Assembly (NCBI RefSeq): GCF_034044715.1
Contig: NZ_JAXCLW010000007.1
Coordinates: forward strand, 62,001-126,000
From: Dongia_B soli
GTDB lineage: Bacteria > Pseudomonadota > Alphaproteobacteria > Dongiales > Dongiaceae
Direction of reading: 5' to 3'
Length of the DNA: 64,000 nucleotides
Shown here in pieces: positions 16,668 to 25,887 of this stretch. Position 1 is the first letter of the stretch, and each line of letters opens with the position of its first letter. Both the position numbers and the translations under genes were made by a program. The notes under the pieces were generated by a model. It made no database searches. It had not been told where the DNA came from and worked only from the letters and a program-made list of their open reading frames with translations.

Positions 16668-18734
16668 ATGAACCGCGATCCACGTTACGACATCCTGTTC
16701 CAGCCGATGAAGATCGGGCCGGTGACGGCCAAGAACCGCTTCTATCAGGTGCCCCATTGCAATGGCATGGGACATCAGCATCCCCAGGCCCATGCGGCGA
16801 TGCGCGGCATGAAGGCGGAAGGCGGCTGGGCGGTCGTCTCCACCGAAGAATGCGAGATCCATTGGACCGGCGATATCTCGCCTTATATCGAGGCGCGGCT
16901 TTGGGATGATCACGACATTCCGCATAACGCCATGATGTGCGAGGCAGTGCATCGGCATGGCGCCTTGGCGGCGATCGAGCTTACCCATAACGGCCCCTCT
17001 TCCTCCAACCTTACCAGCCGCGAGGCGCTGATCGGCCCGCGTCATGAACCGGCGAGCTATCATCCCTGGCAGGCGCGGCGGATGGACCGCGCCGATATCC
17101 GCGATTATCGCCGCTGGCATCGCGATGCGGCGTTGCGGGCGAAGCAGGCCGGTTTTGACATCGTCTATGTCTATGCCGGCCACGACCTCAGCCTGGCGAT
17201 GCATTTCCTGCAGAAGCGCCGCAACGATCGCAGTGACGAATATGGCGGTTCGCTGGAAAACCGTGTGCGCCTGTTCCGCGAGCTGATCGAGGATGTGAAG
17301 GATGCGGTGGGCGATCGCTGCGGTGTCGCCGTGCGTTTCGCCGTCGAAGAAATGATGGGGAATTACGGCATCACCAGCGAAGGCGAGGGGCGCGAGGTCG
17401 TCGAGATGCTGGCGGAGCTGCCGGATCTCTGGGACGTCAATGTCAGCAACTGGAAATATGATTCCATGACCTCGCGTTTCGCCGAGGAGGGTTTCCAGGA
17501 GAAGTACATCGCCTTTGTGAAGAAGTTGACCAGCAAGCCGGTGGTTGGCGTTGGCCGCTACACTTCGGCCGATCATATGGTGAAGCTGATCAAGAGCGGC
17601 GTGCTGGATTTCATCGGTGCCGCGCGTCCGTCGATCGCCGATCCCTTCCTGCCCAGGAAGATCGAGGAAGGACGGATCGAGGATATCCGCGAATGCATCG
17701 GCTGCAATATCTGCGTCACCGGCGATCACCTGATCACGCCGATCCGTTGCACCCAGAATCCCACAATGGGTGAGGAATGGCGCAAGGAGTGGCATCCGGA
17801 AGTGATCGCGCCGCGTGCCTCCGAAAGCAGCGTGCTGATCGTCGGGGCCGGTCCCGCGGGGCTCGAAGCGGCGCGCGCTTTGGGACAGCGCGGTTACGAT
17901 GTGCATCTGGCCGAAGCGACGACCGAACCGGGCGGCCGGGTGAATGCAGAATCCGCGCTGCCGGGCCTTGGCGCCTGGGGCCGGGTGCGGGATTACCGCC
18001 TGTTCCAGATCGGCAAGATGCCGAATGTCACCCTCTATCGCGACAGCCGCCTGTCGGCAGCCGAGATCCGCGATTTCGGCTTTGAACATGTGGTGCTGGC
18101 GACCGGTGCAACCTGGCGGAAGGACGGTGTGGGGCGCAGCCATGCTTATGCGATCGCCGGCTTCGAGACGGCAGCGGTATTTAGTCCGGACGACATCATG
18201 GCGGGACGCATGCCGGCACGTGGCCCGGTAGCGCTCTATGACGACGACAATTTCTATATGGGCGGCGTGCTCGCAGAAAAACTGCGGCAGGCCGGGCTTG
18301 AGGTGACGCTGGTGACGGTCGCCGATGTCGCGTCAAGCTGGAGTGCCAATACGCTGGAAGTCGTGCATATCAATAAACGGCTGCGCAAGCTCGGCATCGG
18401 CATCGTCACCGCCAAAGATATCGAGCGATATCATGACGGCGAACTGCATCTGGGCTGTGTCTATGGCGGTGCCGGCAGCATTCTGCCGGCGGCCGCGGTG
18501 GTCAGCGTGACGGCGCGCCTGCCGAACGAAAACCTGTGGTTCGAACTCAATGACGATCAACCCAGCCTGGTCGCTGCCGGGATCAAATCCGTCACCCGGA
18601 TCGGCGATTGCCTGGCACCGGGACTGATCGCCCAGGCGGTCTATGACGGCCATCGCTACGCCCAGTCATTCGACCGGCCGAAAAGCGATGCCGTTCCGTT
18701 CCGCCGCGCCATGCCGCTGGTGACAGTGCCGTAA
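16668..18734 (+). CDS. Amine dehydrogenase of the TMADH/DMADH/histamine dehydrogenase family
   Basis: 688-residue iron-sulfur flavoprotein: an N-terminal Old-Yellow-Enzyme-like FMN barrel (1 to about 390), then Rossmann domains starting at SSVLIVGAGPAG. Cys31 in NRFYQVPHCNG aligns with the Cys that binds FMN covalently in trimethylamine dehydrogenase. CIGCNIC plus a later IRC supply the [4Fe-4S] cysteines. The substrate bowl differs: the residue after VST aligned with Tyr60 (TMADH) or Gln60 (DMADH) is Glu. The ATG at 16668 has AGGGA upstream and removes a shadow extension to 16557. A PPOX gene follows 37 bp downstream. Likely an N-methylated or other amine; the exact substrate is unknown. Confidence 0.85.
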   Translation: MNRDPRYDILFQPMKIGPVTAKNRFYQVPHCNGMGHQHPQAHAAMRGMKAEGGWAVVSTEECEIHWTGDISPYIEARLWDDHDIPHNAMMCEAVHRHGALAAIELTHNGPSSSNLTSREALIGPRHEPASYHPWQARRMDRADIRDYRRWHRDAALRAKQAGFDIVYVYAGHDLSLAMHFLQKRRNDRSDEYGGSLENRVRLFRELIEDVKDAVGDRCGVAVRFAVEEMMGNYGITSEGEGREVVEMLAELPDLWDVNVSNWKYDSMTSRFAEEGFQEKYIAFVKKLTSKPVVGVGRYTSADHMVKLIKSGVLDFIGAARPSIADPFLPRKIEEGRIEDIRECIGCNICVTGDHLITPIRCTQNPTMGEEWRKEWHPEVIAPRASESSVLIVGAGPAGLEAARALGQRGYDVHLAEATTEPGGRVNAESALPGLGAWGRVRDYRLFQIGKMPNVTLYRDSRLSAAEIRDFGFEHVVLATGATWRKDGVGRSHAYAIAGFETAAVFSPDDIMAGRMPARGPVALYDDDNFYMGGVLAEKLRQAGLEVTLVTVADVASSWSANTLEVVHINKRLRKLGIGIVTAKDIERYHDGELHLGCVYGGAGSILPAAAVVSVTARLPNENLWFELNDDQPSLVAAGIKSVTRIGDCLAPGLIAQAVYDGHRYAQSFDRPKSDAVPFRRAMPLVTVP

Positions 18735-18771
18735 TCGGCCGCATCGTCACGTAACGAGAGGAAGGGAGAGC

Positions 18772-19422
18772 ATGGCTTTCGACCCAACACCGGTTCGCAG
18801 CGACGAAGCCTTGCGCGCCGTTATCGGCCATCCGGAAGGTCTGGCCGTCGCCAAGGCCATTCACCGGTTGGACAAGCATTGCCGCCGCTTCATCGAATTA
18901 TCGCCGTTCCTCTGTCTTGGCTCGGCGGATGGTGCCGGCAGGGCCGATATATCGCCGCGTGGCGATAGACCGGGTTTTGTCCGGGTGCTGGACGACCGCA
19001 CCTTGCTCATTCCCGAGCGGCCCGGCAATGCGCGGATCGATTCCCTGACGAATATCCTTGAGAATCCCAATGTGGCGCTGATTTTCATCATCCCCGGCTT
19101 CGAGGATACGCTGCGGGTCAATGGCACGGCGGAAGTGACGGTGAATAAAGACCTGCTGGCACCGTCGGCGGTGGATGGCCGCGCGCCCAAAGCGGGCATC
19201 ATCGTCACGGTGGAGGAAGCCTTCCTGCATTGCGCGAAGGCGTTCCGCCGTTCCAGGCTTTGGTCGGCGGAACCCCAGGTGGACCGCAAGGAAATGCCGA
19301 GCCTCGCCCGCATCATCATGGAGCAGGTCTCCGAAGTCCGGCGGGAGCGTGGTCCGGATGAGGACGAGGTCGCCGCTGCCGATCGCAGCCTGGAAGAAGA
19401 TTACCGGACGGAACTCTATTGA
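18772..19422 (+). CDS. Pyridoxamine 5'-phosphate oxidase-like flavoprotein (FMN-binding split barrel)
   Basis: 216-residue member of the PPOX-like split-barrel superfamily. The region FLCLGSADGAGRADISPRGDRPGFVRVLDD is characteristic of a subfamily called MSMEG_1061 or DR_2398-like. It contains the strand-turn PGNARIDSLTNILENPNVALIFIIPG that forms the FMN site. True PdxH activity is unlikely because the PNPOx C-terminal region is absent. It sits 37 bp downstream of the amine dehydrogenase relative and may share its transcript. GAGAGGAAGGGAG lies upstream of the start. Confidence 0.8.
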   Translation: MAFDPTPVRSDEALRAVIGHPEGLAVAKAIHRLDKHCRRFIELSPFLCLGSADGAGRADISPRGDRPGFVRVLDDRTLLIPERPGNARIDSLTNILENPNVALIFIIPGFEDTLRVNGTAEVTVNKDLLAPSAVDGRAPKAGIIVTVEEAFLHCAKAFRRSRLWSAEPQVDRKEMPSLARIIMEQVSEVRRERGPDEDEVAAADRSLEEDYRTELY

Positions 19423-19431
19423 CGAACACTA

Positions 19432-19457
19432 CCAGCCTCGGCCATGGCCGAGGCTGG
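19432..19457. terminator. 26-bp perfect palindrome between convergent genes, probable terminator hairpin
   Basis: CCAGCCTCGGCC is followed by its exact complement, giving a perfect inverted repeat centred at 19444/19445. It sits between the PPOX stop (19422) and the convergent RTX stop (19477), the usual place for a shared terminator. Neither side has a T run, so termination would be atypical; an operator or other structured element cannot be excluded. Confidence 0.5.
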
Positions 19458-19476
19458 ACAGTATGCCGGGGACGCA

Positions 19477-21837
19477 TCAGGCGATGATCTGCGCGTGCGT
19501 AAGTTCAGCATTGCTGAAGACGGTAACCGTGTCGGTGCCGTTGGTGAAGCTATGGGCGGCCATGCCGGCAACCGAAATACCGGCCGCGGTTCCGGTGGGC
19601 CCCAGGGTCGCGTTCGACGCGGTCGCGGTCCAGCCGCCGCTCGTGTCGATATTGAGGGTATCGGTGCCACTGCCGAGATCGGCAACGAATTGATGATCTG
19701 CAGTGTCGGATAGTACATCGCCGAGGCTGAGGGTCACGGTGTCGTTGCCGCCGCCGGTTTGGATGCGTTCGACCGTTGCGATATTGGGTCCGCGCAGATC
19801 GATTGTATCGGCACTGGAAAGATTGGCATCGACCGTATCGAAGCCGGCCCCGCCATCGAGTTTGTCGGCGCTATCCCATTTGAGCGTATCGTTCCCCGCA
19901 TCGCCAAAGAGCTGATCGAGACCCGAGCCGCCGGTCAGCGTGTCATTACCACCATTGCCATGCAGGATGTCGCTGCCCCCGCCGCCGGTCAGCGAATTCG
20001 CAAGACCATCGCCGGTCAGCTGGTCGTTGAAGGCGGAGCCGATGACATTTTCCACGCTGACCAATTTGTCATTGCCTTCGCCCGTCGCGGTGCCCAGGCT
20101 CAAATCGACGATCACGCCGGTTGATGACGCACTGTAATCCGCCGTATCGGTTCCCGAACCGCCGTTCAGCAGATCGTTGCCGAGCCCGCCCGCCAGGGTA
20201 TCTTTGCCGGCACCACCATACAATGTATCGTCGCCGCCCCTGGCGATCAGCTTGTCGTCACCGGCATCGCCATAGATCGTCTCGCCGAGGCTGCCGCCGG
20301 TGATCGCATCATTGCCATCCCAGCCGTGGAAAGGCTGGGTGGTGTCATAGCCGGAAGCTGTGGCGGCCGCCGCATCGGCCGGCAGGCTCACCGTATCATT
20401 CCCGCCAAGCGCGTTGTATTCCGAGCCGTATAGATAGGTGCCGCCGAAGACGGTGCCGAAATCGACCACGTCGTTGTTGGCACTGAAAAGCGGCGGCAAG
20501 GTAGAGGTGGGGGATAGCTGCAGCTCGAAGAGCCGCCCATCCATGAACTGGTCCGACCCGTAATCGGCAACCCATAGCGACATGGTGTTGGGATCATCAT
20601 TCGGATCGCTGCTCGGCGCCAGGGTAAGCGCCTTCACGAGAGTCCGGCGCGCATCGGGCCGGCCGTAGCCTTCCAACAGGTTGATCGTGTCGAGAAGCTG
20701 CCCATCGCGTGAGACGACGAAGATGTCGGCCGAGGTTTCGCCACCCATGTAATAGACATTGCGGGTCGGGTCATAGGCGATGGCTTCGGGATCGCCGAGC
20801 GTGGATGGCAACTGGACGGTGGAAACCACGGTTCCATTGGTGGTGGTTTCAAAAATCGTCCGCGGATGCAAGCTGCCCTGTTCGCCCTCGACCACCAGCA
20901 AGTGACCGGTCACCGGATCGAAGCCGATATCCTCGGTATCATTGGCGCCGAAATTCAGGGTCGAAAAAGAGGAGATCAGCGTGCCCGGATTGTTGGGGTC
21001 GACTTCAAAGACCTTGTGGGCCACGTCATCACTGATGAAAAGATGACCGTTAAGCGGATCATAGGCCAGGCCGGTGGGCTCCTTGGTGAAGCTTTCCAGG
21101 CTGGTGCTATGGTCAAAGGCGCCGGTTTGCGACAGGACGAAGAGATTGTCGGAACGGAAGAAGGGCGTTTCGTCGATCTCCGAATCCGAGACCAGCAACT
21201 TGCCGGTGCCGGGCGTGCTGCCAGGGATCCAGGCAATCCCGGCCGGGTCGGGACTTGGATTGGGCCAATGGGTCGTGTCGATCATCTGCACCACGACCGG
21301 GCTCAGCGGCGGCGATACGGTGGTGGTCGTGGTCGTCGTTGTCGCCAACGCGGCCGTCATCTGCGGCGCGACGAAGGCGGGATCCGAGAGGGAGCTGCTA
21401 TCGGTGCTGAGGCTGGCGAGCGTTGTTGTCATCCCGTCATCCGAGGGCGTGCCGGATTGTGGCGCCGGCGGCGATGCTGTCTGGCCGGAATGCGGATCCA
21501 TACTTCCTGTCGCCGTGTGATGCGATGTCGGCGCGGCGTTCCATATCGTGCTGCCGGTATTGCCGGGCTGCGCAAATGGATCATCAGTTTCAGTCGCAGC
21601 CGTTCCACTTGCGCCAGTTGCCGATCCGGCATGGCCGTCCGGTTGCGATGCGAGTGAGGCCAAGACTGTTGGTGTCGCCGGCGGCGGAGCACTTTGGTGG
21701 GAATGTTCCGCTGTGGTTGGACCGACCACTTCCGATGTAGGCTGCGAGGCCGGACCGGTGTCATCCTGCCGATCACGAATCATGCCCCATAACTGCATTA
21801 GGTCTCGCCAGGAGTGGGAGGGTTTTGCAGGCGCCAT
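19477..21837 (-). CDS. RTX-type secreted protein with beta-propeller (SdiA-regulated/SMP-30-like) domain
   Basis: 786-residue acidic, Gly/Asp/Thr-rich protein without an N-terminal signal peptide, fitting type I secretion. Residues 25-190 are low complexity, including a run of eight Thr. Residues 190-470 form a propeller-like region (AGIAWIPGS, PTGLAYDPLNGHLFISDD, EDIGFDPVTGHLLVVEG, EAIAYDPTRNVYYMGG), as in SdiA-regulated proteins. Calcium-binding nonapeptides (GGxGxDxL) occur at about 520-565 and 610-655. The C-terminus ends in a hydrophobic tail typical of uncleaved T1SS signals. GAGGAG precedes the start at about ten bases. No type I exporter genes are in the window. Confidence 0.8.
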   Translation of the reverse strand: MAPAKPSHSWRDLMQLWGMIRDRQDDTGPASQPTSEVVGPTTAEHSHQSAPPPATPTVLASLASQPDGHAGSATGASGTAATETDDPFAQPGNTGSTIWNAAPTSHHTATGSMDPHSGQTASPPAPQSGTPSDDGMTTTLASLSTDSSSLSDPAFVAPQMTAALATTTTTTTTVSPPLSPVVVQMIDTTHWPNPSPDPAGIAWIPGSTPGTGKLLVSDSEIDETPFFRSDNLFVLSQTGAFDHSTSLESFTKEPTGLAYDPLNGHLFISDDVAHKVFEVDPNNPGTLISSFSTLNFGANDTEDIGFDPVTGHLLVVEGEQGSLHPRTIFETTTNGTVVSTVQLPSTLGDPEAIAYDPTRNVYYMGGETSADIFVVSRDGQLLDTINLLEGYGRPDARRTLVKALTLAPSSDPNDDPNTMSLWVADYGSDQFMDGRLFELQLSPTSTLPPLFSANNDVVDFGTVFGGTYLYGSEYNALGGNDTVSLPADAAAATASGYDTTQPFHGWDGNDAITGGSLGETIYGDAGDDKLIARGGDDTLYGGAGKDTLAGGLGNDLLNGGSGTDTADYSASSTGVIVDLSLGTATGEGNDKLVSVENVIGSAFNDQLTGDGLANSLTGGGGSDILHGNGGNDTLTGGSGLDQLFGDAGNDTLKWDSADKLDGGAGFDTVDANLSSADTIDLRGPNIATVERIQTGGGNDTVTLSLGDVLSDTADHQFVADLGSGTDTLNIDTSGGWTATASNATLGPTGTAAGISVAGMAAHSFTNGTDTVTVFSNAELTHAQIIA

Positions 21838-22292
21838 GATGCTTTAGCTCCTCTGTGCTTTGCCGGCTCGGTTAAGGCGAGCCTGCGGGACCGCTCAGCC
21901 GATCAGCGTAGCGGTCCGTCTCGGGCAGCATTGATTTAGGCGACGATTGTCCATCACATCGGTTTGTTGATTGCGGATAAGGCGCTTGTCAGGAGATTGA
22001 CGTCCGCGCGCCCTTGTTCCGCGGATGGAGCGATGATCCGCTTCCGCTCGAGGAGCTGTCATCATCGAGATGAGTGAGATGGCGCAAAGTGATCGTCACA
22101 AATACTAGCGGGGCGCCTCGATTGACGAAAAAAAGCGCCCAAACGTCAGTGTTCTGTAAGGTGATGGAAAGTTATTCGTGTACCTCGCCAACGCGAGCTC
22201 GGTGCATGATTTCAGTGCTAGGCAGAAGTGCCCACGCGAAGGCGGCGAAGATGCTCAAGTCGCGCCGGCCAATCTATCGGAACCGACGCAAT
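21838..22292. other. Gene-free stretch with an 8-bp-stem hairpin
   Basis: No convincing gene was found. A hairpin, GGACCGCT (21888-21895) with AGCGGTCC (21910-21917), lies 50 bp upstream of the RTX start and could sit in its leader or promoter. A short plus-strand frame at 22074-22325 has no ribosome-binding site or family likeness and is not called. Confidence 0.5.
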
Positions 22293-23578
22293 CTATTCGA
22301 CGAAGCCCTCTTTCACCGCGGGTGAGGGACCATGTGACACGGCCTCGCCGCGCGGGTCGAGTTCCGGCGCACCGACAGCTCCCTGTCCAACCGGTACCGC
22401 GACATAGTTGCTTTGCTCCGCTGCGCTCTTGGCGCGGCGGCGGAACACGCGATAGAGGGCGAAAAGGGCGACGACCGCGAAACCGGCGGCGAGAAATTGG
22501 AACAGGCCGTTCGGGCCCAGCGGTACCATCAACAGGCCCGCGGTGAACGGGCCGACCGATGAGCCCAGACCCCAGATGAAGAGGAGCCCGCTGGAAGCTG
22601 CGACGAAATCGCGCTTTTCAATGTAATCCGTCGCCTGGCTGACACCGAGCGCATAGGTCGGCGAGCTGAAGGCCGTCAGCAGGAAGAAGAGCGTCAGCAG
22701 GACGAGATAGGGCATATCGCTGCTGATGGTGAAGGCGATCGACAACAGCGAGGATAGGATCATGGTGCCGATGATGATCGGCCGTCGGCCGTAATGGTCG
22801 GCGATATGGCCGATCGGATACTGCGCCAGGATGGCGGCAATGGTGCCGATGCTGATGAGGAAAGCCAGTTCCTGCGCGTTGCCGCCGCGCGCGGTGATGC
22901 GGTGATATAGACCGGCAGCAGCGAATAAAGCGCACTGATGAAAATGCCGGCGCCGAAGCAGCAAACCACGCCAAGCGGCGAGATGCGGATCAGTTGCAGG
23001 ATGCTGAGATGGCTGCGCTGGCCGATTTCCGGATTGCCGACTTTGGTCAAGGCCAAGGGGATCATCGAACTGGCGATGCAGATGGTGGCCAGGGCGAAGA
23101 GCAGGGTGCCGGTCTGGTCCTTCAAATTGAGCGCCAGCGGCGAGATGCCGGAGGCACCCCAGGCGACGACCGAATAGACCGCGAAAACGCGGCCGCGATT
23201 GTCTTCCGTCGCCTTGTCGTTAAGCCAGGATTCGATGATGACGAAGGCGCCGGCCAGGGTATAGCCGGCGGCGGCGCGCAGGACGATCCAGACATAAGGA
23301 TGCTGCAGCACGATCATCAGCAAGGTGGCATTGGCGGCTAGCACGGCAAAGACGCCGAAAGCGCGGATATGTCCGACCCGGTCGATGATCCGATGGCAGG
23401 TGAGGGTGCCGATCAGGAAGCCGACGAAATAGGCCGAGGCGACGATACCGATCAGATCGGAGCCGATTCCGTTCTGGCTGAGCCGGATGCCGATCAGCGG
23501 GTTGAGCACGCCAAGTGCTGCCTCGATGAAGCCGATCCCCAGCAGGACCGGCATCGTCGGCTGCACAGACTTCCACAT
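22293..23578 (-). pseudogene. MFS transporter interrupted by a frameshift
   Basis: Two overlapping frames encode the two halves of one major facilitator protein. The first (start 23578, MWKSVQPTMP, with GGGGG upstream) runs through about seven membrane segments to LLPVYIT. The second resumes as ARGGNAQELAFLISIGTIAAILAQYPIGHIADHYGRRPIIIG, with a typical MFS loop motif. The switch falls on a tandem copy of an 8-bp unit (22891-22898 and 22899-22906); removing one copy restores a continuous frame. Total length, about 425 codons, is normal for MFS. It is either a real recent pseudogene or phase-variable allele, or an assembly error. The substrate is unknown. Confidence 0.85.
22891..22906. repeat. 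8-bp tandem duplication causing the MFS frameshift
   Basis: GCGGTGAT is present twice in direct succession. On the coding strand this reads ATCACCGC twice, after codons for VY and before ARGGNA. Deletion of one copy gives VYITARGGNAQE in one frame. Confidence 0.9.
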
Positions 23579-23725
23579 GACATGCCCCCTATTAATGACG
23601 ATATCGCGGGCTGGCCCTTTCCAGGCCGCGCCTCCCATATCTCGCAGGCGCCGTTGCGGCGCGCAATCCGTTTCGCGCCGCAGGCTGACGTTCCTGGTTG
23701 ATATCCGGCCGAGCTGATGTCAGGC

Positions 23726-24901
23726 CTAGTCGATCAGCGCATCCTGGCCGCGCTTATAAAGGCCGTTGGCGATGATCAGGCGTTGGATCTCGCTGGCGCC
23801 TTCCCAGATCCGGTCGACGCGGAGTTCGCGAAAAAAGCGTTCCGCCACATTTTCCCGCATATAGCCGCGCCCACCGAAGATCTGCACTGCACGGTCAGCG
23901 ACACGATTGGCCATCTCCGAGGCATAGAGCTTGACCATGGAGGATTGTGCATGCACGACCTTCACGTCCTCGCCGGCATCGATCGCTTCGGCGGTGCGAT
24001 AGGTCATCAGCCGCGCCGCCCATAATTCGGTGACGCTGTCGGCCAGCATGAACTGGATTGCCTGCTGCTCGGCGAGGGGCTTGCCGAAGACCGCGCGTTG
24101 CTTGGCAAAAGCGGTGGCTTCGTCGATCAGCCGGGCCGCGGCGCCGCAGCAGCGGGCGGCGATCATCAGCCGCTCATAGCGGAACCAGTCATAGGTGAAT
24201 CCCATGCCGTCGCCCTCGGCGCCGATGCGGTTGGCAACGGGCACGCGCACGTCGGTCAGGCGATAGATCGGATGATGCGCGGCGTAGGTATGGGTGTAGG
24301 CCGGGCTGCGCACCACCTCGATACCCGGCTTCTCCATGTCGATGAAGAACAGGCAATGGCTGCCGGCCTTCGGCCCTTCGGTCAGTTTCGCCTGGAAGAT
24401 CATGATATCGGCGAGGTTGCCGCTGGTGACATGCCACTTTTCCCCATTCAGTAGATAATGATCCCCTCTCCTGCGCGCCGTTGCCTGGATGGCATCGACA
24501 TCCGAACCAGCCTCGGATTCGGTAATGGCATAGCATTCATGGCGCGCGCCGGTGATGATCGGCTTGATCCAGGTTTCGATCTGATAGGGCGAGCAGGCGG
24601 CCAGCATCCAGCTTTGGGCATTGCTGTAACACCAGCCGAGGGCATTGGTGACGCGGCCGATCTGCTCGGTGGCCACGACCTGTTCCAGCATCGTATAGCC
24701 GCTCCCGCCATATTCGACGGGAATATCCATCGCATTGAGGCCGACTTCCCGCGCCAATTGCTGGTGCCTGGCTTTGGCATCCTCAGGGATCAGCCCTTCG
24801 TTCATTTCCGCATGCACTTCCCAGGGGATGAGTTCGGCTTCAACAAATTTACGGGTCCGTTCGCGCAATTGCGCGGCACGCGGCGGCAATGGATAGCTCA
24901 T
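23726..24901 (-). CDS. Acyl-CoA dehydrogenase
   Basis: FAD flavoprotein of 391 residues that introduces the alpha-beta double bond in an acyl-CoA. Typical stretches are ECYAITESEAGSDVDAIQ (FAD and substrate contacts), the GEKWHVTSGNLAD strand, a QIFGGRGYMRE loop near 350 and DRIWEGASEIQR near 365, the segment that carries or neighbours the catalytic Glu in many members. Chain-length preference cannot be read. It follows the TetR gene by 47 bp on the same strand, so both are probably co-transcribed and autoregulated. Confidence 0.9.
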   Translation of the reverse strand: MSYPLPPRAAQLRERTRKFVEAELIPWEVHAEMNEGLIPEDAKARHQQLAREVGLNAMDIPVEYGGSGYTMLEQVVATEQIGRVTNALGWCYSNAQSWMLAACSPYQIETWIKPIITGARHECYAITESEAGSDVDAIQATARRRGDHYLLNGEKWHVTSGNLADIMIFQAKLTEGPKAGSHCLFFIDMEKPGIEVVRSPAYTHTYAAHHPIYRLTDVRVPVANRIGAEGDGMGFTYDWFRYERLMIAARCCGAAARLIDEATAFAKQRAVFGKPLAEQQAIQFMLADSVTELWAARLMTYRTAEAIDAGEDVKVVHAQSSMVKLYASEMANRVADRAVQIFGGRGYMRENVAERFFRELRVDRIWEGASEIQRLIIANGLYKRGQDALID

Positions 24902-24948
24902 GATAATCCCCCCTGAAGATTATTGTTTTATAGTTCTGTGTGATCTGG

Positions 24949-25593
24949 TCAGGCGGCCGAAGCGGGTGAGGCTGCCGTGGCCTCGCGTTGCCCGAATTCC
25001 ATCGGGAACAGCCCGGCCAGGAACAGCCGGACCGTCTGCTTGGCGTGATCGCGGTCGATCGCCTGCGGACTGATCAAGATATCCAGCCACAAGCCGTCAA
25101 TCATGGCGCCGAAACCGCGCGCTACCTGATCGGCATCGAGGTGACTATAGCCGCCTTGTGTGATCAAATCCTGAAAGACCGCGCGCAGGTCTGCATAGAG
25201 AGCCGCGGACATATCCTGGCACAGGCGCAGGAATTCAGGCCGCCAGCGGGCTTCGCCCCAGAAGGCGTACCAGACGGTCACCCGCTTCCGGTTGATAAAC
25301 AGCCGGTGGAAGTCGTTTTCGATCGTGGCTTCGATCCGGGCCACCGGCGAGGGACCGGCTTTCTCGCGGGCTTCAACGGCGCTGGCCCGATAATCGTCCA
25401 GGATATGCTTGAACGTGGCGATCAGCAGGGCGTCCTTGCCCTTGAAGTAGAAGTTGACAATGCCAACCGAAAGTTGGGCTGCTTCAGCTACTTGGGCCAA
25501 AGTGAGATCGGCGAAGCCGCGCCGGGCGATGCAGTCGATCGTAGCTTCGATCAACTGGATCCGACGGGCCTCCTTGATCCCTTCGCGCGACAT
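24949..25593 (-). CDS. TetR/AcrR family transcriptional regulator, BetI-like
   Basis: 214-residue repressor. The N-terminal HTH spans about 8-55 (RRIQLIEATIDCIARRGFADLTLAQVAEAAQLSVGIVNFYFKGKDALL, read as two segments with the recognition helix near LSVGIVNFYF). The remainder resembles the BetI C-terminal domain (VWYAFWGEARWRPEFLRLC). ATG 25593 has GGGAG at good spacing; the frame's TTG at 25605 would overlap that site. It is divergent from an enoyl-CoA hydratase/ACAD/reductase operon and upstream of another ACAD, so it likely senses an acyl-CoA or related ligand (inference). Confidence 0.85.
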   Translation of the reverse strand: MSREGIKEARRIQLIEATIDCIARRGFADLTLAQVAEAAQLSVGIVNFYFKGKDALLIATFKHILDDYRASAVEAREKAGPSPVARIEATIENDFHRLFINRKRVTVWYAFWGEARWRPEFLRLCQDMSAALYADLRAVFQDLITQGGYSHLDADQVARGFGAMIDGLWLDILISPQAIDRDHAKQTVRLFLAGLFPMEFGQREATAASPASAA

Positions 25594-25673
25594 GGCGTCT
25601 CCCAAAGATTGTGAAATATTGTTACGCAGAAATTTTTGTTAAGTCAATGTTTTTTCTTGACTTATAGCGCTAC

Positions 25674-25691
25674 ATTGAACGAATGTTCAAT
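25674..25691. promoter_or_regulatory. Palindromic operator in the TetR/enoyl-CoA hydratase divergent region
   Basis: ATTGAAC and GTTCAAT form perfect 7-bp arms around GAAT. Size and symmetry suit a TetR-family dimer, and the site lies between the TetR gene (start 25593) and the divergent catabolic operon. A TTGACT that could serve as a -35 element lies at 25657-25662, so binding here could block transcription. The arms resemble the TTGAAC half-sites known for BetI; the assignment to this regulator is inference. Confidence 0.65.
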
Positions 25692-25887
25692 CAAAATTCG
25701 GTGGACGGCGTGCAGCAGGGGCGGGACAGGCCAGCCCAAGCTGCATGCGATGACTGCACCGCCTTTGGTAAGATTTTCCAGGATCAAGATTATCCAATGG
25801 CTGAGATCATTGATGATCGGGATCATCGATTTCCAAGGGTCGAGATGATCGGCGCCGGGTGTCGGCGCATAGTGTGGGGAGATAGAA

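Noticed and set aside
16566..18143. Minus-strand frame of 525 codons opposite the amine dehydrogenase gene
   Set aside because: His/Arg/Asp-rich product without family likeness; the plus-strand gene has clear FMN and Fe-S motifs.
22074..22325. 83-codon plus-strand frame in the gap before the MFS pseudogene
   Set aside because: No ribosome-binding site, basic low-complexity product, overlaps the end of the MFS gene.
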